A DNA stretch of 64,000 nucleotides. It comes from Collibacillus ludicampi. GTDB taxonomy: Bacteria; Bacillota; Bacilli; Tumebacillales; BOQE01. The notes below the pieces were generated by a model that did no database searches, was not told the origin of the DNA, and was given only the letters and a program-made list of their open reading frames with translations. Made by a program: the position numbers and the translations under genes. The stretch lies in assembly GCF_023705585.1 (NCBI RefSeq), contig NZ_BOQE01000001.1:1825001-1889000 (forward strand). The letters run 5' to 3'. Below, in pieces: positions 17,896-26,883 of the stretch (position 1 is its first letter; each line of letters starts with the position of its first letter).

Positions 17896-19077
17896 ATGAT
17901 AACAGAAACGCTCGCATCTGTCATCGAGACGGTCAAAGAAGAGGTGATTCGATGGCGGCGCCATTTTCATCAAAACCCTGAGCTCTCGTTCCAGGAAGAA
18001 AAGACGGCACAGTTTGTTTATGATACGCTTCAATCTTTCGGAAATTTAAAAGTCTCCCGTCCAACGAAGACGAGTGTGATGGCACGCTTGATCGGGGAAC
18101 AACCGGGGAAGGTGCTCGCGATCCGAGCGGATATGGACGCTTTGCCTATACAGGAAGAAAACGATTTTGAGTTCGCATCGAAAAATCCTGGCGTCATGCA
18201 TGCGTGTGGGCATGACGGTCATACGGCTATGTTGCTTGGAACGGCAAAAGTTCTTTCCAAGTTGAAAGACCGGATAAAAGGGGAAGTTCGTTTCCTGTTC
18301 CAACACGCGGAGGAATTGTTCCCAGGCGGGGCTGAGGAAATGGTGCAAGCCGGTGTGATGGAAGGGGTTGACATGGTCATCGGGGCCCATCTCTGGACTC
18401 CTCTTGAAAGCGGAAAGATCGGTGTCGTTTATGGTCCGATGATGGCAGCTCCTGATACGTTCTGGATTACGATCAAAGGGAAAGGAGGTCATGCGGCACT
18501 TCCCCAACAAACGATTGATTCGATCGCGGTCGGAGCACAGGTTGTCATTAACCTGCAGCATATCGTCTCTCGTAACACAGACCCTCTCGATCATCTGGTC
18601 GTTTCGATTACGAAGTTTGTGGCAGGAACGACACATAATGTCATTCCGGGAACGGTAGAAATGTGCGGTACCGTGCGTAGCTTGAATCCTGAACTGCGCC
18701 GTTCTGTTCCCGAACTTATGGAGCGGATTGTTAAAGGGATTACGGAAGCGCACGGGGCAGACTACACATTCAAATACGAATATGGTTACCGCCCGGTCAT
18801 CAACGATAGGGAAGTCACTCGAGTCATTGAGGAAACCGTTCGCGAAGTGTTTGGCGAGGAAGCCCTTGATCTCATGAAACCGAACATGGTCGGTGAAGAT
18901 TTCTCTGCCTTCCAGCAAAAAGCACCCGGTACCTTCTTCTATGTGGGAGCGGGTAACAAGGACAAGGGGATCATGTATCCACATCATCATCCACGTTTTA
19001 CAATCGATGAAGATGTATTGGAAAACGGAGTAAAAATGTTCGTGCACGCGACGTTCAAATTGCTGAATCAATCATGA
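17896..19077 (+). CDS. M20 family amidohydrolase (N-acyl-amino-acid / hippurate hydrolase type)
   Basis: 393 residues. Metal-dependent hydrolase releasing an amino acid from an N-acyl or related amide. Motifs are the N-terminal RRHFHQNPELSFQE, the metal-site ACGHDGHTAMLLG and AEELFPGGAEEM, the dimerisation-domain entry GKGGHAALP and C-terminal MVGEDFSAF. ATG 17896 follows GGAAAGGGGAATG. No membrane segment. A paralogue lies at 52.7-54.0 kb. Natural substrate unknown. Confidence 0.9.
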   Translation: MITETLASVIETVKEEVIRWRRHFHQNPELSFQEEKTAQFVYDTLQSFGNLKVSRPTKTSVMARLIGEQPGKVLAIRADMDALPIQEENDFEFASKNPGVMHACGHDGHTAMLLGTAKVLSKLKDRIKGEVRFLFQHAEELFPGGAEEMVQAGVMEGVDMVIGAHLWTPLESGKIGVVYGPMMAAPDTFWITIKGKGGHAALPQQTIDSIAVGAQVVINLQHIVSRNTDPLDHLVVSITKFVAGTTHNVIPGTVEMCGTVRSLNPELRRSVPELMERIVKGITEAHGADYTFKYEYGYRPVINDREVTRVIEETVREVFGEEALDLMKPNMVGEDFSAFQQKAPGTFFYVGAGNKDKGIMYPHHHPRFTIDEDVLENGVKMFVHATFKLLNQS

Positions 19078-19114
19078 ACAATAACATTACCGGTAGAATT
19101 GGTTGTGCATGTTA

Positions 19115-19154
19115 CTAAAACAAAGGAAGGAGAGGCCCTTCACGGATCCCCTTC
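19115..19154 (-). terminator. Terminator of the hsp20 gene
   Basis: On the minus strand GGAAGGGGA pairs with TCTCCTTCC (one G-T), followed by TTTGTTTT, just past the stop of the small heat-shock gene. Confidence 0.6.
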
Positions 19155-19162
19155 CTTCCATA

Positions 19163-19585
19163 CTAGCTAAAGTCAATATCAATTTGTCTGCCGGTTTCTT
19201 GATGGATTTTCGGCAGGCGAATTTCCAATATGCCGTTTTTATAACTCGCTTTGGCGCCCGCTTCATCCACAGGGGAAGGAAGAGACAGCGTTCGAGAAAA
19301 ATGTCCGTAGAAACGTTCCTGCCGATGGATATTTTCTTCATGCTGTTCGGTCACTCGCTCGACTTTTCCGCTGAGATGAATATGATCTTCGTGAACGGTA
19401 ATCTTGACATCATCCTTTTTCTCGACTCCCGGTATTTCCGCTGTGATGATTACCTCTGTTGGCGTTTCATGGATGTCCGTTTTCGGAAACTCTGAAACTC
19501 CTTTGAAAACGTCACCGAATGTACGCAGTGAATCGAGAAATTCAGGGCGAAAGATATCAGATGGCAAACGTGGTATCAATGCCAT
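19163..19585 (-). CDS. Hsp20/alpha-crystallin small heat-shock protein
   Basis: 140 residues. ATP-independent holdase that keeps unfolding proteins soluble. A short N-terminal arm is followed by the alpha-crystallin domain (about 37-130): TDIHETPTEVIITAEIPGV at the start, FSRTLSLPSPVD in the middle and the ASYKNGILEIRLPK signature near the end. The C-terminal IxI tail is seen only as IDIDF. Perfect Shine-Dalgarno AAGGAGG seven bases before ATG 19585. No CIRCE element is seen upstream. Confidence 0.95.
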   Translation of the reverse strand: MALIPRLPSDIFRPEFLDSLRTFGDVFKGVSEFPKTDIHETPTEVIITAEIPGVEKKDDVKITVHEDHIHLSGKVERVTEQHEENIHRQERFYGHFSRTLSLPSPVDEAGAKASYKNGILEIRLPKIHQETGRQIDIDFS

Positions 19586-19855
19586 AAAAAAACCTCCTTA
19601 TTTTTTGCTTCCCGCATATTGTAACCAGATTTTCCGAATGGATTGCAAAAGTTTGGCGGCGTCTTTTGTCATTTTTAAATGATGAGATCGGATCTATTAT
19701 GATCAGGTTTAAAAGTAGTTTTTCTGATTTAAGACTTGCGAAAGGGGAGCCATCTCTATCGTTTCTTACCTTCACGGCTCTGGTTTTGTGCGTATGGATT
19801 CTGTATGATATCCATGAAATGGTTCGGTATTTTCAGGGAAAGGGGAGAGATCCTC

Positions 19856-21085
19856 GTGACGCGCAAATTGTATTATGAAGATGTGTATCTGCGTGAATTT
19901 ACAGCACATATCGTTGAAATCGGCACGGCAAACGGTACTCCTTATGTGGTATTGGATCAAACGGCGTTTTACCCGACGGGAGGTGGACAACCGTGCGATC
20001 ACGGATCGATTCACGGAGTTCGGGTCGTCGATGTCGAGAAAGTCGGCGAGCGGATCGTCCACCATTTGGCCGAGCCGCTCTCACTCGAATCGTCCGACCC
20101 ACGTGTATATGGACAAATCGATTGGGACCGCCGCTTCGATCATATGCAACAACATACGGGTCAGCATATTTTGTCTGCCGCGTTTGAACAGCTGTTTCAT
20201 GGGGAGACGGTCGGATTTCATCTGGGCCGTGAGACGGTGACTGTCGATATCACTTTGCCTGCTCTCGATCAGGAGATCGTTCAACAGGTAGAATCATTGG
20301 CGAACCGCATCGTCTTTGAAAATCGCATCATTCAAGCGCGATTTGTCGAACCTGAAGAATTGAAGCAGTTGCCATTGCGTAAACCGCCCCAAGTGCGTGA
20401 AAACATTCGTATCGTTACAATTACCGATTTTGACCACAATCCTTGCGGCGGAACACATCCAGAGAGAACGGGGGAAGGCGGCCCCATCAAGATTCTCTCC
20501 TGGGAACGGTACAAAGGTCATGTTCGCGTTGAATTTGTTTGCGGATGGCGTGCATTGAAGGAGATGAGCGAGAAACAACAGATCCTGCGCCAATTGATTC
20601 TGCAATTGACCTGCGGGGAGCATGAACTTCCGGCCAATGTTATTCGACTGCTCGACGAACGAAAAGATAAAGAAAAGGCGTTACAGGAAGCGTGCAGTAA
20701 ATTGCTGGATTTCGAAGCGAACGAATGGGTCAAACAATCCGTGCCGCGACATGGTATCCATCTGGTGACTCGAACGTTCGCAGAACGTTCGATGCAAGAA
20801 ATGCAGCGGCTTGCCCAACAGATCACGGCGCGTGATCCCTTGGCTGTAGTCCTGTTTGTCTCAGGGGGAACGAAAACGCAACTCGTTTTTGCCCGCGGTT
20901 CCGACGTTCGCGTCGAAATGAACGCCTTGCTCAAAGAAACCCTCCCGCTGATTGCGGGCAAAGGGGGAGGAACTCCCGCAATCGCACAAGGGGGCGGCGT
21001 GACATCACAATCGCCGGACGAAGTTCTCGCACACGCGGTGAATCTGTTGGAGCAGAAGCTAGAGCAGATTGTCAAAGGGAAGTGA
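19856..21085 (+). CDS. Alanyl-tRNA editing protein (long AlaX type with DHHA1)
   Basis: 409 residues. A stand-alone relative of the AlaRS editing half, it deacylates Ser-tRNA-Ala or Gly-tRNA-Ala. A beta-rich N-terminal part (TAFYPTGGGQPCD) leads to the zinc ligands HMQQHTGQHILSAAF and CGGTH, then a coiled coil (about 255-300) and a DHHA1 domain ending in a glycine-rich AGKGGGTPAIAQGGG loop. GTG 19856 follows AGGGGAGAG. It lies just upstream of the cas operon on the same strand, but the gap of 189 bases argues for separate transcription. Confidence 0.9.
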   Translation: MTRKLYYEDVYLREFTAHIVEIGTANGTPYVVLDQTAFYPTGGGQPCDHGSIHGVRVVDVEKVGERIVHHLAEPLSLESSDPRVYGQIDWDRRFDHMQQHTGQHILSAAFEQLFHGETVGFHLGRETVTVDITLPALDQEIVQQVESLANRIVFENRIIQARFVEPEELKQLPLRKPPQVRENIRIVTITDFDHNPCGGTHPERTGEGGPIKILSWERYKGHVRVEFVCGWRALKEMSEKQQILRQLILQLTCGEHELPANVIRLLDERKDKEKALQEACSKLLDFEANEWVKQSVPRHGIHLVTRTFAERSMQEMQRLAQQITARDPLAVVLFVSGGTKTQLVFARGSDVRVEMNALLKETLPLIAGKGGGTPAIAQGGGVTSQSPDEVLAHAVNLLEQKLEQIVKGK

Positions 21086-21274
21086 ATGGATATAAGTCTT
21101 TAAGGAAGAAACGCGGGGGACGAATTTGAGGGAAATGCGGCCCTCGCTATTTGCTGAAAAAGTGTCAGAAAAGAAAGGATCATTGGGGTATGAGAATATG
21201 AAATTGGGAAGGAATTATGGATGATAAGGAAGAATTAGATAGAATATGGTTCTTTTAGGAAAGGATGATTAGTA

Positions 21275-22234
21275 TTGTTAGAAGAGTTACGTGTAGCCCA
21301 ATATCGATTTGTAGTGGAAGCAGGGGAGCAAGGAATCGAATTGCCTATATTCAAAACAGCCGCTTTGCGCGGAGGATTTGGACAGGTCTTTAAGTCACTC
21401 GTTTGTACATATCCGAGTCTTGAGTGTAAACATTGTTCTCTGTCAGAAACATGTCCATACCCTTATGTTTTTGAAACACGACCGAACCAAGATGCGGAAA
21501 TTCAGCAATCTTTCGATAATATCCCAAGACCTTACATCCTGCGTGCAAGCCTCGACCGGCAAACGCGGTTTCAACCGGGTGAGACGTTTGTGTTTGATTT
21601 GGTACTGATCGGTCAAGCCATTACATACGCTCCTTACTTTATTTATGCATTCGATCGTTTGCTTGAAACCGGAATTGGTTACGGAAGGAGACCTGGAAAA
21701 CTTCTTAGAGTAGAAGGAATAGATTTGGATACGCATCTTTCCTTTTGCATCTTTGACGGTCATACCAAGCGGCTGATCGGCAAAGAGTTCGTTTATTCGG
21801 GTCAAAGCATTATGGAAAAAGCGAAAAAACTCCGTCCCCAAAAGGTGACTCTGTATTTCCAAACTCCTTTTCGGACGAAATGGCAAGGCCGTTATACAGA
21901 TCGGACAGATTTTCATATCATCATACGTTCTCTGCTAAGGAGATTATCAAGTATTTTCTACTTTCATCATCAAATAAAACTTAACATTGATTTTAGCCAT
22001 ATCATTCGGAAAGCAGAAGCTATTCAAATAGTTTCGGATAAAACACGATGGATGGATTTTTCACGTTTTTCCGCTCGTCAGGATACAAAGATGAACCTTG
22101 GGGGATTCGTCGGATGGGCAACGTATGAAGGGGACTTGGAACCATTTGTCCCTCTTTTGCTGGCAGGGGAACTCTTGCATGCTTCAAAACAAGCTGTGTT
22201 TGGTCTTGGGCAGATTCGATGTGTGTGGGGTTAG
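21275..22234 (+). CDS. cas6: CRISPR pre-crRNA endoribonuclease Cas6
   Basis: 319 residues. It should cut the repeat transcript at the base of the repeat hairpin, giving crRNAs with an 8-base 5' tag. The first RAMP domain begins RVAQYRFVVEAGEQGIELP, with the conserved AALRGGFGQVF; a cysteine cluster C-x6-C-x2-C-x5-C (CTYPSLECKHCSLSETC) suggests zinc binding. The second RAMP domain ends in the glycine-rich KQAVFGLGQIRC that contacts RNA. Start TTG 21275 follows AGGAAAGGATGA. First gene of the I-D operon. Confidence 0.88.
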   Translation: MLEELRVAQYRFVVEAGEQGIELPIFKTAALRGGFGQVFKSLVCTYPSLECKHCSLSETCPYPYVFETRPNQDAEIQQSFDNIPRPYILRASLDRQTRFQPGETFVFDLVLIGQAITYAPYFIYAFDRLLETGIGYGRRPGKLLRVEGIDLDTHLSFCIFDGHTKRLIGKEFVYSGQSIMEKAKKLRPQKVTLYFQTPFRTKWQGRYTDRTDFHIIIRSLLRRLSSIFYFHHQIKLNIDFSHIIRKAEAIQIVSDKTRWMDFSRFSARQDTKMNLGGFVGWATYEGDLEPFVPLLLAGELLHASKQAVFGLGQIRCVWG

Positions 22235-22292
22235 TCATGTGTGATCTCTTGACCCGTTTTAAGGGGACGATCTTAGTTTTGGGGGTCTAAGG

Positions 22293-23294
22293 GTGAGAAA
22301 GAACATTGAACGTCACATGTGGCCGCGGCTCTATAAAATCCATCACTTATTGTTGAAAAAGAGATATCCTTCTCGTCAAGAATTGGCCGAACGATTAGAA
22401 GTGAGTCCCCGTACTATTCAGAGGGATCTTGATTTACTAAGAGATGAATTGGGGGCTCCGATCGAGTATGACAAAATGAGAGGCGGCTACTATTACACGA
22501 ATGACCAATTCTCTTTAATTCCTTTACATCTAAATGTGCAGGAACAATTGGCTCTTCAACTAGCTTATTTATTCTCAAAACAAATTGCAGACCCTCTTCT
22601 GCAAGATATGATGTATTCGGCTATGGAAAAGATTGTTTATCTATTTCCAAACCAGGTGAGCATGGATTTGGAAGAATGGGACGGAATCATCTCTTCGGCT
22701 CAGGATACGTTTTATAACCAACAAATGAGAGATCATTTTCTTTTGATTCTAAATGCCATCGAGAAGAATCAATGTTTGGAGATGGTCTATCATTCGTTTT
22801 CCTCACAAACGGTGCACAATCGAAGAATCGATCCCTATCATCTACGCAAAAGCCGCGGCACATGGTATCTAATCGCTTATTGTCATAAACGTAACAGTAT
22901 GCGCATGTTTGCCCTGCAAAGAATTCATTCGTTACGCATACTTGATGAGACATTCGAACGTCAACCATTTGATATAGAGGATTATATGAAGGGAGCTTTC
23001 TTTGAGGAAAGAGGAGATCAGGTCTTCGAGGTGGTTCTTCGCTTCTCGGCTAAACAGGCTCCTTACATTAAGGAACGGATATGGCATAGCAGTCAGGAAT
23101 TATACGAAGAAACGGACGGATCAGTGATTTTGCGTCTTCAGGTGAGTGGACTCGATAGTATCAAACGATGGGTCTTATCCTATGGCAAAGAAGTGGAAGT
23201 GATCGAACCTTTACAACTGAAAAATGCTGTATTCGGCGAAGTGAATGAACTCGTGAAACAATATGAAAAAAATCTGCGCAAGTTTTCGGAGTGA
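22293..23294 (+). CDS. WYL-domain transcriptional regulator of the CRISPR locus
   Basis: 333 residues. An N-terminal winged helix-turn-helix (SRQELAERLEVSPRTIQRDLDLLR) binds DNA; the middle (about 150-230) is a WYL ligand domain with RRIDPYHLRKSRGTWYLIAYC, and a WCX-type C-terminal extension follows. WYL proteins are often found with type I-D loci; Sll7009 of Synechocystis represses its I-D crRNA array. A like role here is inference. GTG start after GGGGGTCTAAGG. It sits between cas6 and cas3' on the same strand. Confidence 0.88.
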   Translation: MRKNIERHMWPRLYKIHHLLLKKRYPSRQELAERLEVSPRTIQRDLDLLRDELGAPIEYDKMRGGYYYTNDQFSLIPLHLNVQEQLALQLAYLFSKQIADPLLQDMMYSAMEKIVYLFPNQVSMDLEEWDGIISSAQDTFYNQQMRDHFLLILNAIEKNQCLEMVYHSFSSQTVHNRRIDPYHLRKSRGTWYLIAYCHKRNSMRMFALQRIHSLRILDETFERQPFDIEDYMKGAFFEERGDQVFEVVLRFSAKQAPYIKERIWHSSQELYEETDGSVILRLQVSGLDSIKRWVLSYGKEVEVIEPLQLKNAVFGEVNELVKQYEKNLRKFSE

Positions 23295-23309
23295 CAGTTG
23301 ATGTCACTC
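23289..23309. promoter_or_regulatory. Perfect inverted repeat between the WYL gene and cas3'
   Basis: GAGTGACA-GTTGA-TGTCACTC, overlapping the WYL stop codon and 37 bases before the cas3' start. There is no T run, so it is not a typical terminator. An operator for the WYL regulator in front of the effector genes is plausible. Confidence 0.5.
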
Positions 23310-23346
23310 TTGGCGGGTATGATAGAGGTGTAAGGGGTGAATACAC

Positions 23347-26160
23347 TTGGAACGTGTGAGGGTTTCCGTGACGAATCAACCGCCTGTCGAAGCAACCGGC
23401 GTAACGGGGGATGAAATCGATCTCTTCCAAAGGTATATAGGCGATACGCGAAGGTTCCCCTTTGAACACCAGGCTCGAGCATTCCAAATCATCCGCGAAG
23501 GGAAAGAGTGTGTGCTTGTTGCAGGGACTGCGGCGGGAAAAACATTATCGGTTGTGATTCCTTTGCTTTTGCGGGTTCAAAAAGGACTGTCACGAAAAAT
23601 CTTGTTTCTTTACCCCGCATTGGCACTGCTGGAGGACCAGCTACAGACGATACGCAGAGTGGCTCAGTCCATCGGTTATGAGAACGCGATCGGTCATATC
23701 TACGGGGGAATGACCAGAAGAGAGCTTACGGAGCAATTAACGAAGCCGATCCTAGTGGCGACACCGGATGCGATCTACTGGTTTGTCGAAAAAAACACAA
23801 AGTATGGCCCCTTGTTTTTGTACAGCCTTTGTCAAGTGGACGATATCGTGATCGATGAAGCACATATCTTGTCAGGTCTCATGGGGGAAAATCTGAAAGC
23901 GTTTCTGGACCGACTCAACGTTCTTCGCACTCAGTTTTTACATAAAAAACGAATACGGGTTCACGTCTTGACGGCTACACCAACAGAAGTCGTTGACAAG
24001 TTGTCCAAAGGTGAGAAGGTGTATGGCCGATCCAAGGTGGGAGAAGTAATTTTTGAAGCGGAGTTGTTAAGTAAGGGAAACACTGAATCATGGTTGCAAT
24101 TGATTCAGCGGGAAGCAAATGGTGATTTTCGCCGTATGATTGTCGTTGTCAATTCCGCCAAACGAGCGCATCAATTATTTTTTGCTTGCAAGGAAGAACA
24201 GCAGAATAGCAAGAGGATCATGCCTTTTCTCAGACAGTTTGGTTGGATACGTTTGCAGGATGTCGGACGGGTTCTTTATACACAATATCCGCATCTTCTA
24301 TCCACTGTTGAAGGGTGGATGCGTGAACAGACAGAGCATATTCTTATTCCTTTACAAAATTTGTATGATGATGACAATCTTCTTGTTTCGGCGGGCACCT
24401 TGTCGGAGTGGGGGGAGTCATGGACGGAGCGGTGGAAGAAGAGAATTTCTAGTGAAATAAAAGAATTTTTTCAAAAAGAGAGTAAGAGGAAGCTGGAATA
24501 TACCTTAAACGGGAAATGGAGAAACCATCAAGCACTCATGCGATTCGGGCGTCTTACATATCAAGACTATCAGCGAACGATCGACCAATATGCGGAACAT
24601 CTGATTAGGGCATGGGAAGCGAATATTCACACGCTTGTGGAAGAATCGGACGAAGCCGTATTGACAAAGAGAGGTTTACAGGAATTCTTCCGAACGTTAT
24701 CACTTGATCCTCTCTTTCACGGGATTGCTGATGACCTGAAGAACGATGTATTTCGCCAGCGAATCCCGTTACGTCATGTGAACACTCCTTTCGAAAAACT
24801 TCTTACTCTGCCTCTTCCCTCGATACCGATTCGTGAAGTGGAAGAAGTGTGTATAAAGCTGGGGATTTCTTTCGAATCTGTTTTTCAGGCATGTATGAAA
24901 CAGATTCAATTGAAATATATCGGATTCTTGCAAGGGACGGATATTCCGGTCATTCTCTATACAGGCAGTATGACCAAGAGAGCGAGAAATGGTTTGATAG
25001 AGGCTTTTCAGTCTGACGAGATCAGACAGGCGATCCTCATATCCACGAGTGCGGTTGAGGTGGGGGTGGATTTTGATGCGGATCTGTTACTTTCGGAGGA
25101 ATGTACTTCGAACTCTTTTCTGCAACGATTTGGAAGGGTCGGGAGAAGAGGTGGCAATTTCCAGCGTGTGGTTCTCTTGACACAAGACGGTGGGTTATAT
25201 GGAAAATTCCGCAGGGCATTTGAAAACAAGGATCGACTAACGAGAGAAGAATTTTCGGAGGAAATTCGTTCCCTCCTTCCGGAACGCAAACATTTGAATT
25301 CTTCTCCTTATATCCACCTTCTGCACTCCCATGTGACGAGAAGATTGGGGGAGGTCGGCCGGTTAATCGCACCCGATCAACCAGAAGTGGAACGATTGTT
25401 GCTAGAAAAATGCGGGTTTCGCTACGGTCTGCGCAGTACACTTCCCCAAGTCGAGTTACTTGATGAAGGTATCGGTAAAGATCCGTTTCAGATTTTGTCC
25501 TATATTCCGAAAGAACAATTGCGAACACATTATGATTCATTCACAGTTGCAAAAGCGGATGTTTTTTTCGATCAGCTGATCTATATGAAGCGAATGTATC
25601 GTATACTGATCAATCAAGATGCGACATTGAAACAGATGAAAGTTATGTTGTACTGGCACAAGGGTCAATTGCACGGGATTGATCCGACCATTCTCATGCA
25701 AGCCGCTACACGTGGACAGCCTTGCTTCTATCAAAATACGGTCCATGCGGTTTTAAATCGTCCTAACGCTTTGAAACTGGCGTTGAGCGAAACACATATG
25801 GCGAAATTTACTCAGGTTTATCCTTATTTACAAGCGATTCAAGAGAATCCAAAACTCAATCGGTATATTCTCGGGATCGGAGATATTATTCTTCAACGTG
25901 GAAGCGGACATGATTTGCACGACCTGATCGATCAAGAGGATGACCCGATCATATTAAGAAACCAAATGTTCCTGTATTGTCCTTATGAAGCGGGGCGGGA
26001 TAGCAAGGATACAATTTCGTGGGAAGGGTTCGAACAAGAGTTGCTCGTTTTCCGTAATGAGGATTATCCGGAGTTCAACCAGCCGTTCGGGCATATTTTG
26101 ATTGACCGTGTGGCGGGAGCATGTGTGGAAATGTACAGAAGGATGGTAGAGACTGCATGA
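23347..26160 (+). CDS. cas3': Type I-D Cas3' helicase
   Basis: 937 residues. SF2 DExH-box helicase that is recruited to the R-loop and reels in target DNA. Walker A is GTAAGKT (60-66), Walker B DEAH (170-173), motif III TATPTE; the C-terminal RecA domain has SAVEVGVDFDADLLL and QRFGRVGRRGG. No HD nuclease motif is present in the chain, as is normal for I-D. TTG start following AAGGGGTG. The stop overlaps the ATG of the HD gene (ATGA), showing translational coupling. Confidence 0.93.
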   Translation: MERVRVSVTNQPPVEATGVTGDEIDLFQRYIGDTRRFPFEHQARAFQIIREGKECVLVAGTAAGKTLSVVIPLLLRVQKGLSRKILFLYPALALLEDQLQTIRRVAQSIGYENAIGHIYGGMTRRELTEQLTKPILVATPDAIYWFVEKNTKYGPLFLYSLCQVDDIVIDEAHILSGLMGENLKAFLDRLNVLRTQFLHKKRIRVHVLTATPTEVVDKLSKGEKVYGRSKVGEVIFEAELLSKGNTESWLQLIQREANGDFRRMIVVVNSAKRAHQLFFACKEEQQNSKRIMPFLRQFGWIRLQDVGRVLYTQYPHLLSTVEGWMREQTEHILIPLQNLYDDDNLLVSAGTLSEWGESWTERWKKRISSEIKEFFQKESKRKLEYTLNGKWRNHQALMRFGRLTYQDYQRTIDQYAEHLIRAWEANIHTLVEESDEAVLTKRGLQEFFRTLSLDPLFHGIADDLKNDVFRQRIPLRHVNTPFEKLLTLPLPSIPIREVEEVCIKLGISFESVFQACMKQIQLKYIGFLQGTDIPVILYTGSMTKRARNGLIEAFQSDEIRQAILISTSAVEVGVDFDADLLLSEECTSNSFLQRFGRVGRRGGNFQRVVLLTQDGGLYGKFRRAFENKDRLTREEFSEEIRSLLPERKHLNSSPYIHLLHSHVTRRLGEVGRLIAPDQPEVERLLLEKCGFRYGLRSTLPQVELLDEGIGKDPFQILSYIPKEQLRTHYDSFTVAKADVFFDQLIYMKRMYRILINQDATLKQMKVMLYWHKGQLHGIDPTILMQAATRGQPCFYQNTVHAVLNRPNALKLALSETHMAKFTQVYPYLQAIQENPKLNRYILGIGDIILQRGSGHDLHDLIDQEDDPIILRNQMFLYCPYEAGRDSKDTISWEGFEQELLVFRNEDYPEFNQPFGHILIDRVAGACVEMYRRMVETA

Positions 26161-26870
26161 ATCTAGTGGATAGGATGAATAAGGCTGTTGCCAAATCTTT
26201 ACCCAGAGTCAGCCTTTTTGAGCATAGTTTCGGTGTCCTTCAGATCGTCGATCATATGATACGGCAAACGGAAGGATACTCGAATGATCAGGCGTCTGTT
26301 CTGCGGCTCGGTGCATTTCTGCACGATATCGGGAAATTGAACGCAGACTTTCAAGAAATGCTGCTTTCATCGGACAAAAGCCAGATGAAACGGGTCAAGC
26401 ATGAAGCTCAAACATACCAGTTTTATGAAGATGTCATGAACGAAAGAAATGATGTGGTTGAATGGCTTGCGGAAGCCCTGAACTGTAGGGTCATCAATCC
26501 AAAGGATTGGGGAGATGTATTTGCGTTCGCTGTTACCCATCACGGTTTGTTTTACAGTTCCCTGGAAGAAGGAAAGTGGCACGCACGGCGAGAATGGACG
26601 CGGATGAGTCCGAAAGAGGAACGGCGTATCACATTGGCCGATCTGATGATCCGCTATTATCCGCTAGGAGGAGCAGTCATTTTTGCAGACATGCTTCATT
26701 CGGAACAATTGTCTAGCGGACGGGACAACGTCTCCGAAATCAAGGGAATGAAACATCCAAGTGACTGGCTGCTCTATGTCCGCCGGAGAAAAGAGGAGTT
26801 ATTCCACGTAAAAGAAATCGATCACGAGACGAGGATCCCCTTGGATCTTTTGGAACTGTTAATCGCATGA
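26157..26870 (+). CDS. cas3'': Stand-alone HD nuclease (Cas3''-type)
   Basis: 237 residues. HD-superfamily metal nuclease. Ligands in order: His23 (FEHSFG), His56-Asp57 (FLHDIGK), His82 (KHEAQ), His128-His129 (THHG) and Asp178 (FADML), the Cas3''/Cas10 HD arrangement. In described I-D systems the HD domain is the N-terminus of Cas10d; here it is a separate gene between cas3' and cas10d. It starts inside the cas3' stop (ATGA) and ends 13 bases before cas10d. Confidence 0.88.
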   Translation: MNLVDRMNKAVAKSLPRVSLFEHSFGVLQIVDHMIRQTEGYSNDQASVLRLGAFLHDIGKLNADFQEMLLSSDKSQMKRVKHEAQTYQFYEDVMNERNDVVEWLAEALNCRVINPKDWGDVFAFAVTHHGLFYSSLEEGKWHARREWTRMSPKEERRITLADLMIRYYPLGGAVIFADMLHSEQLSSGRDNVSEIKGMKHPSDWLLYVRRRKEELFHVKEIDHETRIPLDLLELLIA

Positions 26871-26883
26871 GGGGGTGACATTC

